From contig NC_080053.1 of assembly GCF_026212465.1 (NCBI RefSeq), positions 798,038 to 862,037 on the forward strand: a DNA stretch of 64,000 bases. The letters are read 5' to 3'. This DNA comes from Amaranthus tricolor (lineage: Eukaryota > Streptophyta > Magnoliopsida > Caryophyllales > Amaranthaceae). The notes beneath the pieces are model-generated. The model did not search any database and had not been told where the DNA came from. It saw only the letters and a list, made by a program, of their open reading frames with translations. The translations under genes and the position numbers were made by a program. How positions within the stretch are numbered: position 1 is the stretch's first letter; the number at the start of each line of letters is the position of its first letter. Positions 35,911 through 50,700 of the stretch are shown one piece after another.

Positions 35911-38900
35911 TGAAGAATGAACGATTTAGAATGAACAAGGATCAATGATCATTGAAGATGGAACGATGAAGAATGAATAAGGATCAATGATCATTAAAGA
36001 ATGAACGATTTAGAATGAACAAGGATAATTTGTCATTGAAGAATGAACGATGAAGAATGAACAAGGATCAATGATTAATGAACAATGAACGATGAAGAAT
36101 GAACAAGGATCAAAGAGCATTGAAGAATGAACGATGAAGAATGAACAAGGATCAATGATCAATGAACAATGAACGATGAAGAATGAAACAGGATCAATGA
36201 GCATTGTAGAATGAACGATGAAGAATATACAAGGATCAATGATGAATAATGAATGAACGATGAAGAATGAACAAGGATCAATGATCATTGAAGAATGAAC
36301 GATGAAGAATGAATATGGTTCAATGATCATTAAAGAATGAACGATGAAGAATGAACAAGGATCAATGATCATTGAAGAATGAACGATGAAGAATGAATAA
36401 GGATCAATGATCAATGAAAATTGAACGATGAAGAATGAACCAGGATCAATGAGCATTGAAGAATGAACGATTTAGAATGAACAAGGATCAATGATCATTG
36501 AAGATGGAACGATGAAGAATGAACAAGGATCAATGATCATTGAAGAATGAACGATGAAGAATGAATATGGATCAATGATCATTAAAGAATGAACGATGAA
36601 GAATGAACAAGGATCAATGATCATTGAAGAATGAACGATGAAGAATGAACAAGGATCAATGATCAATGAACAATGAACGATGAAGAATGAACCAGGATCA
36701 ATGAGCATTGAAGAATGAACGATTTAGAATGAACAAGAATCAATGATCATTGAAGATGGAACGATGAAGAATGAACAAGGATCAATGATCATTGAAGAAT
36801 GAACGATGAAGAATGAATATGGATCAATGATCATTAAAGAATGAACGATGAAGAATGAACAAGGATCAATGATCATTGAAGAATGAACGATGAAGAATGA
36901 ACAAGGATCAATGATCAATGAACAATGAACGATGAAGAATGAACGATGAAGAATGAACATGGATCAATGATCAATAATGAATGAACGATGAAGAATGAAC
37001 AAGGATCAATGATTAATGAACAATGAACGATGAAGAATGAACAAGGATCAATGAGCATTGAAGAATGAACGATAAAGAATGAACAAGGATCAATGATCAA
37101 TGAACAATGAACGATGAAGAATGAAACAGGATCAATGAGCATTGTAGAATGAACGATGAAGAATATACAAGGATCAATGATGAATAATGAATGAACGATG
37201 AAGAATGAACAAGGATCAATGATCATTGAAGAATGAACGATGAAGAATGAATATGGTTCAATGATCATTAAAGAATGAACGATGAAGAATGAACAAGGAT
37301 CAATGATCATTGAAGAATGAACGATGAAGAATGAACAAGGATCAATGATCAATGAACAATGAACGATGAAGAATGAACCAGGATCAATGAGCAATGAAGA
37401 ATGAACGATTTAGAATGAACAAGGATCAATGATCATTGAAGATGGATCGATGAAGAATGAACAAGGATCAATGATCATTGAAGAATGAACGATGAAGAAT
37501 GAATATGGATCAATGATCATTAAAGAATGAACAATGAAGAATGAACAAGGATCAATGATCATTGAAGAATGAACGATGAAGAATGAACAAGGATCAATGA
37601 TCAATGAACAATGAACGATGAAGAATGAACCAGGATCAATGAGCATTGAAGAATGAACGATTTAGAATGAACAAGAATCAACGATCATTGAAGATGGAAC
37701 GATGAAGAATGAACAAGGATCAATGATCATTGAAGAATGAACGATGAAGAATGAATATGGATCAATGATCATTAAAGAATGAACGATAATGAATGAACAA
37801 GGATCAATGATCATTGAAGAATGAACGATGAAGAATGAACAAGGATCAATGATCAATGAACAATGAACGATGAAGAATGAACCAGGATCAATGAGCATTG
37901 AAGAATGAACGATTTAGAATGAACAAGAATCAATGATCATTGAAGATGGAACGATGAAGAATGAACAAGGATCAATGATCATTGAAGAATGAACGATGAA
38001 GAATGAATATGGATCAATGATCATTAAAGAATGAACGATGAAGAATGAACAAGGATCAATGATCATTGAAGAATGAACGATGAAGAATGAACAAGGATCA
38101 ATGATCAATGAACAATGAACGATGAAGAATGAACCAGGATCAATGAGCATTGAAGAATGAACGATTTAGAATGAACAAGAATCAATGATCATTGAAGATG
38201 GAACGATAAAGAATGAACAAGGATCAATGATCATTGAAGAATGAACGATGAAGAATGAACAAGGATCAATGATCAATGAACAATGAACGATGAAGAATGA
38301 ACCAGGATCAATGAGCATTGAAGAATGAACGATTTAGAATGAACAAGGATCAATGATCATTGAAGATGGAACGATGAAGAATGAACAAGGATCAATGATT
38401 AATGAACAATAAACGATGAAGAATGAACAAGGATCAATGAGCATTGAAGAATGAATGATGAAGAATGAACAAGGATCAATGATCAATGAACAATGAACGA
38501 TGAAGAATGAACGAGGATCAATGAGCATTGTAGAATGAACGATGAAGAATGTACAAGGATCAATGATGAATAATGAATGAACGATGAAGAATGAACAAGG
38601 ATCAATGATCATTGAAGAATGAACGGTGAAGAATGAATATGGATCTATGATCATTAAAGAATGAACGATGATGAATGAACAAGGATCAATGATCATTGAA
38701 GAATGAACGATGAAGAATGAACAAGGATGAATGATCAATGAACAATGAACGATGAAGAATGAACCAGGATCAATGAGCATTGAAGAATGAACGATTTAGA
38801 ATGAACAAGGATCAATGATCATTGAAGATGGAACGATGAAGAATGAATAAGGATCAATGATCATTAAAGAATGAACGATTTAGAATGAACAAGGATAATT

Positions 38901-41146
38901 GATCATTGAAGAATGAACGATGAAGAATGAAGCAGGATCAATGATCAATAATGAATGAACGATGAAGAATGAACAAGGATCAATGATTAATGAACAATGA
39001 ACGATGAAGAATGAACAAGGATCAATGAGCATTGAAGAATGAACGATGAAGAATGAACAAGGATCAATGATCAATGAAGAATGAACGATGAAGAATGAAC
39101 AAGGATCAATGATCAATGAACAATGAACGATGAAGAATGAACCAGGATCAATGAGCATTGAAGAATGAACGATTTAGAATGAACAAGAATCAATGATCAT
39201 TGAAGATGGAACGATGAAGAATGAACAAGGATCAATGATCTTTGAAGAATGAACGATGAAGAATGAATATGGATCAATGATCATTAAAGAATGAACGATG
39301 AAGAATGAACAAGGATCAATGATCATTGAAGAATAAACGATGAAGAATGAACAAGGATGAATGATCAATGAACAATGAACGATGAAGAATGAACCAGGAT
39401 CAATGAGCATTGAAGAATGAACGATTTAGAATGAACAAGGATCAATGATCATTGAAGATGGAACGATGAAGAATGAATAAGGATCAATGATCATTAAAGA
39501 ATGAACGATTTAGAATGAACAAGGATAATTTGTCATTGAAGAATGAACGATGAAGAATCAACAAGGATCAATGATTAATGAACAATGAACGATGAAGAAT
39601 GAACAAGGATCAAAGAGCATTGAAGAATGAACGATGAAGAATGAACAAGGATCAATGATCAATGAACAATGAACGATGAAGAATGAAACAGGATCAATGA
39701 GCATTGTAGAATGAACGATGAAGAATATACAAGGATCAATGATGAATAATGAATGAACGATGAAGAATGAACAAGGATCAATGATCATTGAAGAATGAAC
39801 GATGAAGAATGAATATGGTTCAATGATCATTAAAGAATGAACGATGAAGAATGAACAAGGATCAATGATCATTGAAGAATGAACGATGAAGAATGAATAA
39901 GGATCAATGATCAATGAAAATTGAACGATGAAGAATGAACCAGGATCAATGAGCATTGAAGAATGAACGATTTAGAATGAACAAGGATCAATGATCATTG
40001 AAGATGGAACGATGAAGAATGAACAAGGATCAATGATCATTGAAGAATGAACGATGAAGAATGAATATGGATCAATGATCATTAAAGAATGAACGATGAA
40101 GAATGAACAAGGATCAATGATCATTGAAGAATGAACGATGAAGAATGAACAAGGATCAATGATCAATGAACAATGAACGATGAAGAATGAACCAGGATCA
40201 ATGAGCATTGAAGAATGAACGATTTAGAATGAACAAGAATCAATGATCATTGAAGATGGAACGATGAAGAATGAACAAGGATCAATGATCATTGAAGAAT
40301 GAACGATGAAGAATGAATATGGATCAATGATCATTAAAGAATGAACGATGAAGAATGAACAAGGATCAATGATCATTGAAGAATGAACGATGAAGAATGA
40401 ACAAGGATCAATGATCAATGAACAATGAACGATGAAGAATGAACGATGAAGAATGAACATGGATCAATGATCAATAATGAATGAACGATGAAGAATGAAC
40501 AAGGATCAATGATTAATGAACAATGAACGATGAAGAATGAACAAGGATCAATGAGCATTGAAGAATGAACGATAAAGAATGAACAAGGATCAATGATCAA
40601 TGAACAATGAACGATGAAGAATGAAACAGGATCAATGAGCATTGTAGAATGAACGATGAAGAATATACAAGGATCAATGATGAATAATGAATGAACGATG
40701 AAGAATGAACAAGGATCAATGATCATTGAAGAATGAACGATGAAGAATGAATATGGTTCAATGATCATTAAAGAATGAACGATGAAGAATGAACAAGGAT
40801 CAATGATCATTGAAGAATGAACGATGAAGAATGAACAAGGATCAATGATCAATGAACAATGAACGATGAAGAATGAACCAGGATCAATGAGCAATGAAGA
40901 ATGAACGATTTAGAATGAACAAGGATCAATGATCATTGAAGATGGATCGATGAAGAATGAACAAGGATCAATGATCATTGAAGAATGAACGATGAAGAAT
41001 GAATATGGATCAATGATCATTAAAGAATGAACAATGAAGAATGAACAAGGATCAATGATCATTGAAGAATGAACGATGAAGAATGAACAAGGATCAATGA
41101 TCAATGAACAATGAACGATGAAGAATGAACCAGGATCAATGAGCAT
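34876..41146. repeat. 3.46-3.5-kb higher-order repeat, two copies
   Basis: Landmarks 34876 and 35422 recur at +3458 (38334, 38880), and landmarks 36472, 36724, 36915 and 37410 at +3500 (39972, 40224, 40415, 40910). The change of offset by 42 is one monomer gained between the two groups. Each copy contains a 14-bp (two-heptad) insertion, GAACGATGAAGAAT doubled, near 36937 and 40437. The region overlaps the 1638-bp repeat, so duplications are nested. Confidence 0.85.
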
Positions 41147-44100
41147 TGAAGAATGAACGATTTAGAATGAACAAGAATCAACGATCATTGAAGATGGAAC
41201 GATGAAGAATGAACAAGGATCAATGATCATTGAAGAATGAACGATGAAGAATGAATATGGATCAATGATCATTAAAGAATGAACGATGAAGAATGAACAA
41301 GGATCAATGATCATTGAAGAATGAACGATGAAGAATGAACAAGGATGAATGATCAATGAACAATGAACGATGAAGAATGAACAAGGATCAATGATTAATG
41401 AACAATGAACGATGAAGAATGAACAAGGATCATTGAGCATTGAAGAATGAACGATGAAGAATGAACAAGGATCAATGATCAATGAACAATGAACGATGAA
41501 GAATGAAACAGGATCAATGAGCATTGTAGAATGAACGATGAAGAATATACAAGGATCAATGATGAATAATGAATGAACGATGAAGAATGAACAAGGATCA
41601 ATGATCATTGAAGAATGAACGATGAAGAATGAATATGGTTCAATGATCATTAAAGAATGAACGATGAAGAATGAACAAGGATCAATGATCATTGAAGAAT
41701 GAACGATGAAGAATGAACAAGGATCAATGATCAATGAACAATGAACGATGAAGAATGAACCAGGATCAATGAGCATTGAAGAATGAATGATTTAGAATGA
41801 ACAAGAATCAATGATCATTGAAGATGGAACGATGAAGAATGAACAAGGATCAATGATCATTGAAGAATGAATGATGAAGAATGAATATGGATCAATGATC
41901 ATTAAAGAATGAACGATGAAGAATGAACAAGGATCAATGATCATTGAAGAATGAACGATGAAGAATGAACAAGGATGAATGATCAATGAACAATGAACGA
42001 TGAAGAATGAACCAGGATCAATGAGCATTGAAGAATGAACGATTTAGAATGAACAAGGATCAATGATCATTGAAGATGGAACGATGAAGAATGAACAAGG
42101 ATCAATGATCATTAAAGAATGAACGATTTAGAATGAACAAGGATAATTTGTCATTGAAGAATGAACGATGAAGAATGAACAAGGATCAATGATCAATAAT
42201 GAATGAACGATGAAGAATGAACAAGGATCAATGATTAATGAACAATGAACGATGAAGAATGAACAAGGATCAATGAGCATTGAAGAATGAACGATGAAGA
42301 ATGAACAAGGATCAATGATCAATGAACAATGAACGATGAAGAATGAAACAGGATCAATGAGCATTGTAGAATGAACGATGAAGAATATACAAGGATCAAT
42401 GATGAATAATGAATGAACGATGAAGAATGAACAAGGATCAATGATCATTGAAGAATGAACGATGAAGAATGAATATGGTTCAATGATCATTAAAGAATGA
42501 ACGATGAAGAATGAACAAGGATCAATGATCATTGAAGAATGAACGATGAAGAATGAATAAGGATCAATGATCAATGAACAATGAACGATGAAGAATGAAC
42601 CAGGATCAATGAGCATTGAAGAATGAACGATTTAGAATGAACAATGATCAATGATCATTGAAGATGGAACGATGAAGAATGAACAAGGATCAATGATCAT
42701 TGAAGAATGATCGATGAAGAATGAATATGGATCAATGATCATTAAAGAATGAACGATGAAGAATGAACAAGGATCAATGATCATTGAAGAATGAACGATG
42801 AAGAATGAACAAGGATCAATGATCAATGAACAATGAACGATGAAGAATGAACCAGGATCAATGAGCATTGAAGAATGAACGATTTAGAATGAACAAGAAT
42901 CAATGATCATTGAAGATGGAACGATGAAGAATGAACAAGGATCAATGATCATTGAAGAATGAACGATGAAGAATGAATATGGATCAATGATCATTAAAGA
43001 ATGAACGATGAAGAATGAACAAGGATCAATGATCATTGAAGAATGAACGATGAAGAATGAACAAGGATCAATGATCAATGAACAATGAACGATGAAGAAT
43101 GAACGATGAAGAATGAACATGGATCAATGATCAATAATGAATGAACGATGAAGAATGAACAAGGATCAATGATTAATGAACAATGAACGATGAAGAATGA
43201 ACAAGGATCAATGAGCATTGAAGAATGAACGATGAAGAATGAACAAGGATCAATGATCAATGAACAATGAACGATGAAGAATGAAACAGGATCAATGAGC
43301 ATTGTAGAATGAACGATGAAGAATATACAAGGATCAATGATGAATAATGAATGAACGATGAAGAATGAACAAGGATCAATGATCATTGAAGAATGAACGA
43401 TGAAGAATGAATATGGTTCAATGATCATTAAAGAATGAACGATGAAGAATGAACAAGGATCAATGATCATTGAAGAATGAACGATGAAGAATGAATATGG
43501 ATCAATGATCATTAAAGAATGAACAATGAAGAATGAACAAGGATCAATGATCATTGAAGAATGAACGATGAAGAATGAACAATGAACGATGAAGAATGAA
43601 CCAGGATCAATGAGCATTGAAGAATGAACGATTTAGAATGAACAAGGATCAATGATCATTCAAGATGGAACGATGAAGAATGAACAAGGATCAATGATCA
43701 TTGAAGAATGAACGATGAGAAATGAATATGGATCAATGATCATTAAAGAATGAACGATGAAGAATGAACAAGGATCAATGATCATTGAAGAATGAACGAT
43801 GAAGAATGAACAATGAACGATGAAGAATGAACCAGGATCAATGAGCATTGAAGAATGAACGATTTAGAATGAACAAGGATCAATGATCATTGAAGATGGA
43901 ACGATGAAGAATGAACATTGATCAATGATTAATGAACAATGAACGATGAAGAATGAACAAGGATCAATGAGCATTGAAGAATGAATGAAGAAGAATGATC
44001 AAGGATCAATGATCAATGAACAATGAACGATGAAGAATGAACGAGGATCAATGAGCATTGTAGAATGAACGATGAAGAATGTACAAGGATCAATGATGAA

Positions 44101-44773
44101 TAATGAATGAACGATGAAGAATGAACAAGGATCAATGATCATTGAAGAATGTACAAGGATCAATGATCATTGAAGAATGAACGATGAAGAATGAATATGG
44201 ATCAATGATCATTAAAGAATGAACGATGAAGAATGAACAAGGATCAATGATCATTGAAGAATGAACGATGAAGAATGAACAAGGATCAATGATCAATGAA
44301 CAATGAACGATGAAGAATGAACATGGATCAATGATCAATAATGAATGAACGATGAAGAATGAACAAGGATCAATGATTAATGAACAATGAACGATGAAGA
44401 ATGAACAAGGATCAATGAGCATTGAAGAATGAACGATGAAGAATGAACAAGGATCAATGATCAATGAACAATGAACGATGAAGAATGAAACAGGATCAAT
44501 GAGCATTGTAGAATGAACGATGAAGAATATACAAGGATCAATGATGAATAATGTATGAACGATGAAGAATGAACAAGGATCAATGATCATTGAAGAATGA
44601 ACGATGAAGAATGAATATGGTTCAATGATCATTAAAGAATGAACGATGAAGAATGAACAAGGATCAATGATCATTGAAGAATGAACGATGAAGAATGAAC
44701 AAGGATCAATGATCAATGAACAATGAACGATGAAGAATGAACCATGATCAATGAGCAATGAAGAATGAACGAT

Positions 44774-47656
44774 TTAGAATGAACAAGGATCAATGATCAT
44801 TGAAGATGGAACGATGAAGAATGAACAAGGATCAATGATCATTGAAGAATGAACGATGAAGAATGAATATGGATCATGAATCATTAAAGAATGAACAATG
44901 AAGAATGAACAAGGATCAATGATCATTGAAGAATGAACGATGAAGAATGAACAAGGATCAATGATCAATGAACAATGAACGATGAAGAATGAACCAGGAT
45001 CAATGAGCATTGAAGAATGAACGATTTAGAATCAACAAGAATCAATGATCATTGAAGATGGAACGATGAAGAATGAACAAGGATCAATGATCATTGAAGA
45101 ATGAACGATGAAGAATGAATATGGATCAATGATCATTAAAGAATGAACGATGAAGAATGAACAAGGATCAATGATCATTGAAGAATGAACGATGAAGAAT
45201 GAACAAGGATGAATGATCAATGAACAATGAACGATGAAGAATGAACAAGGATCAATGATTAATGAACAATGAACGATGAAGAATGAACAAGGATCATTGA
45301 GCATTGAAGAATGAACGATGAAGAATGAACAAGGATCAATGATCAATGAACAATGAACGATGAAGAATGAAACAGGATCAATGAGCATTGTAGAATGAAC
45401 GATGAAGAATATACAAGGATCAATGATGAATAATGAATGAACGATGAAGAATGAACAAGGATCAATGATCATTGAAGAATGAATGATGAAGAATGAATAT
45501 GGTTCAATGATCATTAAAGAATGAACGATGAAGAATGAACAAGGATCAATGATCATTGAAGAATGAACGATGAAGAATGAACAAGGATCAATGATCAATG
45601 AACAATGAACGATGAAGAATGAACCAGGATGAATGAGCATTGAAGAATGAACGATTTAGAATGAACAAGAATCAATGATCATTGAAGATGGAACGATGAA
45701 GAATGAACAAGGATCAATGATCATTGAAGAATGAATGATGAAGAATGAATATGGATCAATGATCATTAAAGAATGAACGATGAAGAATGAACAAGGATCA
45801 ATGATCAATGAACAATGAACGATGAAGAATGAACCAGGATCAATGAGCATTGAAGAATGAACGATTTAGAATGAACAAGAATCAATGATCATTGAAGATG
45901 GAACGATGAAGAATGAACAAGGATCAATGATCATTGAAGAATGAACGATGAAGAATGAATATGGATCAATGATCATTAAAGAATGAACGATGAAGAATGA
46001 ACAAGGATCAATGATCATTGAAGAATGAACGATGAAGAATGAACAAGGATCAATGATCAATGAACAATGAACGATGAAGAATGAACATGGATCAATGATC
46101 AATAATGAATGAACGATGAAGAATGAACAAGGATCAATGATTAATGAACAATGAACGATGAAGAATGAACAAGGATCAATGAGCATTGAAGAATGAACGA
46201 TGAAGAATGAACAAGGATCAATGATCAATGAACAATGAACGATGAAGAATGAAACAGGATCAATGAGCATTGTAGAATGAACGATGAAGAATATACAAGG
46301 ATCAATGATGAATAATGAATGAACGATGAAGAATGAACAAGGATCAATGATCATTGAAGAATGAACGATGAAGAATGAATATGGTTCAATGATCATTAAA
46401 GAATGAACGATGAAGAATGAACAAGGATCAATGATCATTGAAGAATGAACGATGAAGAATGAACAAGGATCAATGATCAATGAACAATGAACGATGAAGA
46501 ATGAACCAGGATCAATGAGCAATGAAGAATGAACGATTTAGAATGAACAAGGATCAATGATCATTGAAGATGGAACGATGAAGAATGAACAAGGATCAAT
46601 GATCATTGAAGAATGAACGATGAAGAATGAATATGGATCAATGATCATTAAAGAATGAACAATGAAGAATGAACAAGGATCAATGATCATTGAAGAATGA
46701 ACGATGAAGAATGAACAAGGATCAATGATCAATGAACAATGAACGATGAAGAATGAACCAGGATCAATAAGCATTGAAGAATGAACGATTTAGAATCAAC
46801 AAGAATCAATGATCATTGAAGATGGAACGATGAAGAATGAACAAGGATCAATGATCATTGAAGAATGAACGATGAAGAATGAATATGGATCAATGATCAT
46901 TAAAGAATGAACGATGAAGAATGAACAAGGATCAATGATCATTGAAGAATGAACGATGAAGAATGAACAAGGATGAATGATCAATGAACAATGAACGATG
47001 AAGAATGAACAAGGATCAATGATTAATGAACAATGAACGATGAAGAATGAACAAGGATCATTGAGTATTGAAGAATGAACGATGAAGAATGAACAAGGAT
47101 CAATGATCAATGAACAATGAACGATGAAGAATGAAACAGGATCAATGAGCATTGTAGAATGAACGATGAAGAATATACAAGGATCAATGATGAATAATGA
47201 ATGAACGATGAAGAATGAACAAGGATCAATGATCATTGAAGAATGAACGATGAAGAATGAATATGGTTCAATGATCATTAAAGAATGAACGATGAAGAAT
47301 GAACAAGGATCAATGATCATTGAAGAATGAACGATGAAGAATGAACAAGGATCAATGATCAATGAACAATGAACGATGAAGAATGAACCAGGATCAATGA
47401 GCATTGAAGAATGAACGATTTAGAATGAACAAGAATCAATGATCATTGAAGATGGAACGATGAAGAATGAACAAGGATCAATGATCATTGAAGAATGAAT
47501 GATGAAGAATGAATATGGATCAATGATCATTAAAGAATGAACGATGAAGAATGAACAAGGATCAATGATCATTGAAGAATGAACGATGAAGAATGAACAA
47601 GGATCAATGATCAATGAACAATGAACGATGAAGAATGAACCAGGATCAATGAGCAT
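44774..47656. repeat. 1764-bp higher-order repeat, two copies
   Basis: Landmarks 44774, 45032 and 45656 recur 1764 bp (42 monomers) later at 46538, 46796 and 47420. A unit of about 0.6 kb starting at 45032 and 46796 is also found at 41162, 49288, 52578 and 63334, so it is a shared building block of several larger repeats. Confidence 0.83.
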
Positions 47657-47755
47657 TGAAGAATGAACGATTTAGAATGAACAAGGATCAATGATCATTG
47701 AAGATGGAACGATGAAGAATGAACAAGGATCAATGATCATTAAAGAATGAACGAT

Positions 47756-50700
47756 TTAGAATGAACAAGGATAATTTGTCATTGAAGAATGAACGATGAA
47801 GAATGAACAAGGATCAATGATCAATAATGAATGAACGATGAAGAATGAACAAGGATCAATGATTAATGAACAATGAACGATGAAGAATGAACAAGGATCA
47901 ATGAGCATTGAAGAATGAATGATGAAGAATGAACAAGGATCAATGATCAATGAACAATGAACGATGAAGAATGAAACAGGATCAATGAGCATTGTAGAAT
48001 GAACGATGAAGAATATACAAGGATCAATGATGAATAATGAATGAACGATGAAGAATGAACAAGGATCAATGATCATTGAAGAATGAACGATGAAGAATGA
48101 ATATGGTTCAATGATCATTAAAGAATGAACGATGAAGAATGAACAAGGATCAATGATCATTGAAGAATGAACGATGAAGAATGAATAAGGATCAATGATC
48201 AATGAACAATGAACGATGAAGAATGAACCAGGATCAATGAGCATTGAAGAATGAACGATTTAGAATGAACAAGGATCAATGATCATTGAAGATGGAACGA
48301 TGAAGAATGAACAAGGATCAATGATCATTGAAGAATGATCGATGAAGAATGAATATGGATCAATGATCATTAAAGAATGAACGATGAAGAATGAACAAGG
48401 ATCAATGATCATTGAAGAAAGAACGATGAAGAATGAACAAGGATCAATGATCAATGAACAATGAACGATGAAGAATGAACCAGGATCAATGAGCATTGAA
48501 GAATGAACGATTTAGAATGAACAAGAATCAATGATCATTGAAGATGGAACGATGAAGAATGAACAAGGATCAATGATCATTGAAGAATGAACGATGAAGA
48601 ATGAATATGGATCAATGATCATTAAAGAATGAACGATGAAGAATGAACAAGGATCAATGATCATTGAAGAATGAACGATGAAGAATGAACAAGGATCAAT
48701 GATCAATGAACAATGAACGATGAAGAATGAACGATGAAGAATGAACATGGATCAATGATCAATAATGAATGAACGATGAAGAATGAACAAGGATCAATGA
48801 TTAATGAACAATGAACGATGAAGAATGAACAAGGATCAATGAGCATTGAAGAATGAACGATGAAGAATGAACAAGGATCAATGATCAATGAACAATGAAC
48901 GATGAAGAATGAAACAGGATCAATGAGCATTGTAGAATGAACGATGAAGAATATACAAGGATCAATGATGAATAATGAATGAACGATGAAAAATGAACAA
49001 GGATCAATGATCATTGAAGAATGAACGATGAAGAATGAATATGGTTCAATGATCATTAAAGAATGAACGATGAAGAATGAACAAGGATCAATGATCATTG
49101 AAGAATGAACGATGAAGAATGAATATGGATCAATGATCATTAAAGAATGAACAATGAAGAATGAACAAGGATCAATGATCATTGAAGAATGAACGATGAA
49201 GAATGAACAAGGATCAATGATCAATGAACAATGAACGATGAAGAATGAACCAGGATCAATGAGCATTGAAGAATGAACGATTTATAATCAACAAGAATCA
49301 ATGATCATTGAAGATGGAACGATGAAGAATGAACAAGGATCAATGATCATTGAAGAATGAACGATGAAGAATGAATATGGATCAATGATCATTAAAGAAT
49401 GAACGATGAAGAATGAACAAGGATCAATGATCATTGAAGAATGAACGATGAAGAATGAACAAGGATGAATGATCAATGAACAATGAACGATGAAGAATGA
49501 ACAAGGATCAATGATTAATGAACAATGAACGATGAAGAATGAACAAGGATCATTGAGCATTGAAGAATGAACGATGAAGAATGAACAAGTATCAATGATC
49601 AATGAACAATGAACGATGAAGAATGAAACAGGATCAATGAGCATTGTAGAATGAACGATGAAGAATATACAAGGATCAATGATGAATAATGAATGAACGA
49701 TGAAGAATGAACAAGGATCAATGATCATTGAAGAATGAACGATGAAGAATGAATATGGTTCAATGATCATTAAAGAATGAACGATGAAGAATGAACAAGG
49801 ATCAATGATCATTGAAGAATGTACGATGAAGAATGAACAAGGATCAATGATCAATGAACAATGAACGATGAAGAATGAACCAGGATCAATGAGCATTGAA
49901 GAATGAACGATTTAGAATGAACAAGGATCAATGATCATTGAAGATGGAACGATGAAGAATGAACAAGGATCAATGATTAATGAACAATAAACGATGAAGA
50001 ATGAACAAGGATCAATGAGCATTGAAGAATGAATGATGAAGAATGAACAAGGATCAATGATCAATGAACAATGAACGATGAAGAATGAACGAGGATCAAT
50101 GTGCATTGTAGAATGAACGATGAAGAATGTACAAGGATCAATGATGAATAATGAATGAACGATGAAGAATGAACAAGGATCAATGATCATTGAAGAATGA
50201 ACGGTGAAGAATGAATATGGATCAATGATCATTAAAGAATGAACGATGAAGAATGAACAAGGATCAATGATCATTGAAGAATGAACGATGAAGAATGAAT
50301 ATGGTTCAATGATCATTAAAGAATGAACGATGAAGAATGAACAAGGATCAATGATCATTGAAGAATGAACGATGAAGAATGAACAAGGATCAATGATCAA
50401 TGAACAATGAACGATGAAGAATGAAACAGGATCAATGAGCATTGTAGAATGAACGATGAAGAATATACAAGGATCAATGATGAATAATGAATGAACGATG
50501 AAGAATGAACAAGGATCAATGATCATTGAAGAATGAACGATGAAGAATGAATATGGTTCAATGATCATTAAAGAATGAACGATGAAGAATGAACAAGGAT
50601 CAATGATCATTGAAGAATGAACGATGAAGAATGAACAAGGATCAATGATCAATGAACAATGAACGATGAAGAATGAACCAGGATCAATGAGCATTGAAGA

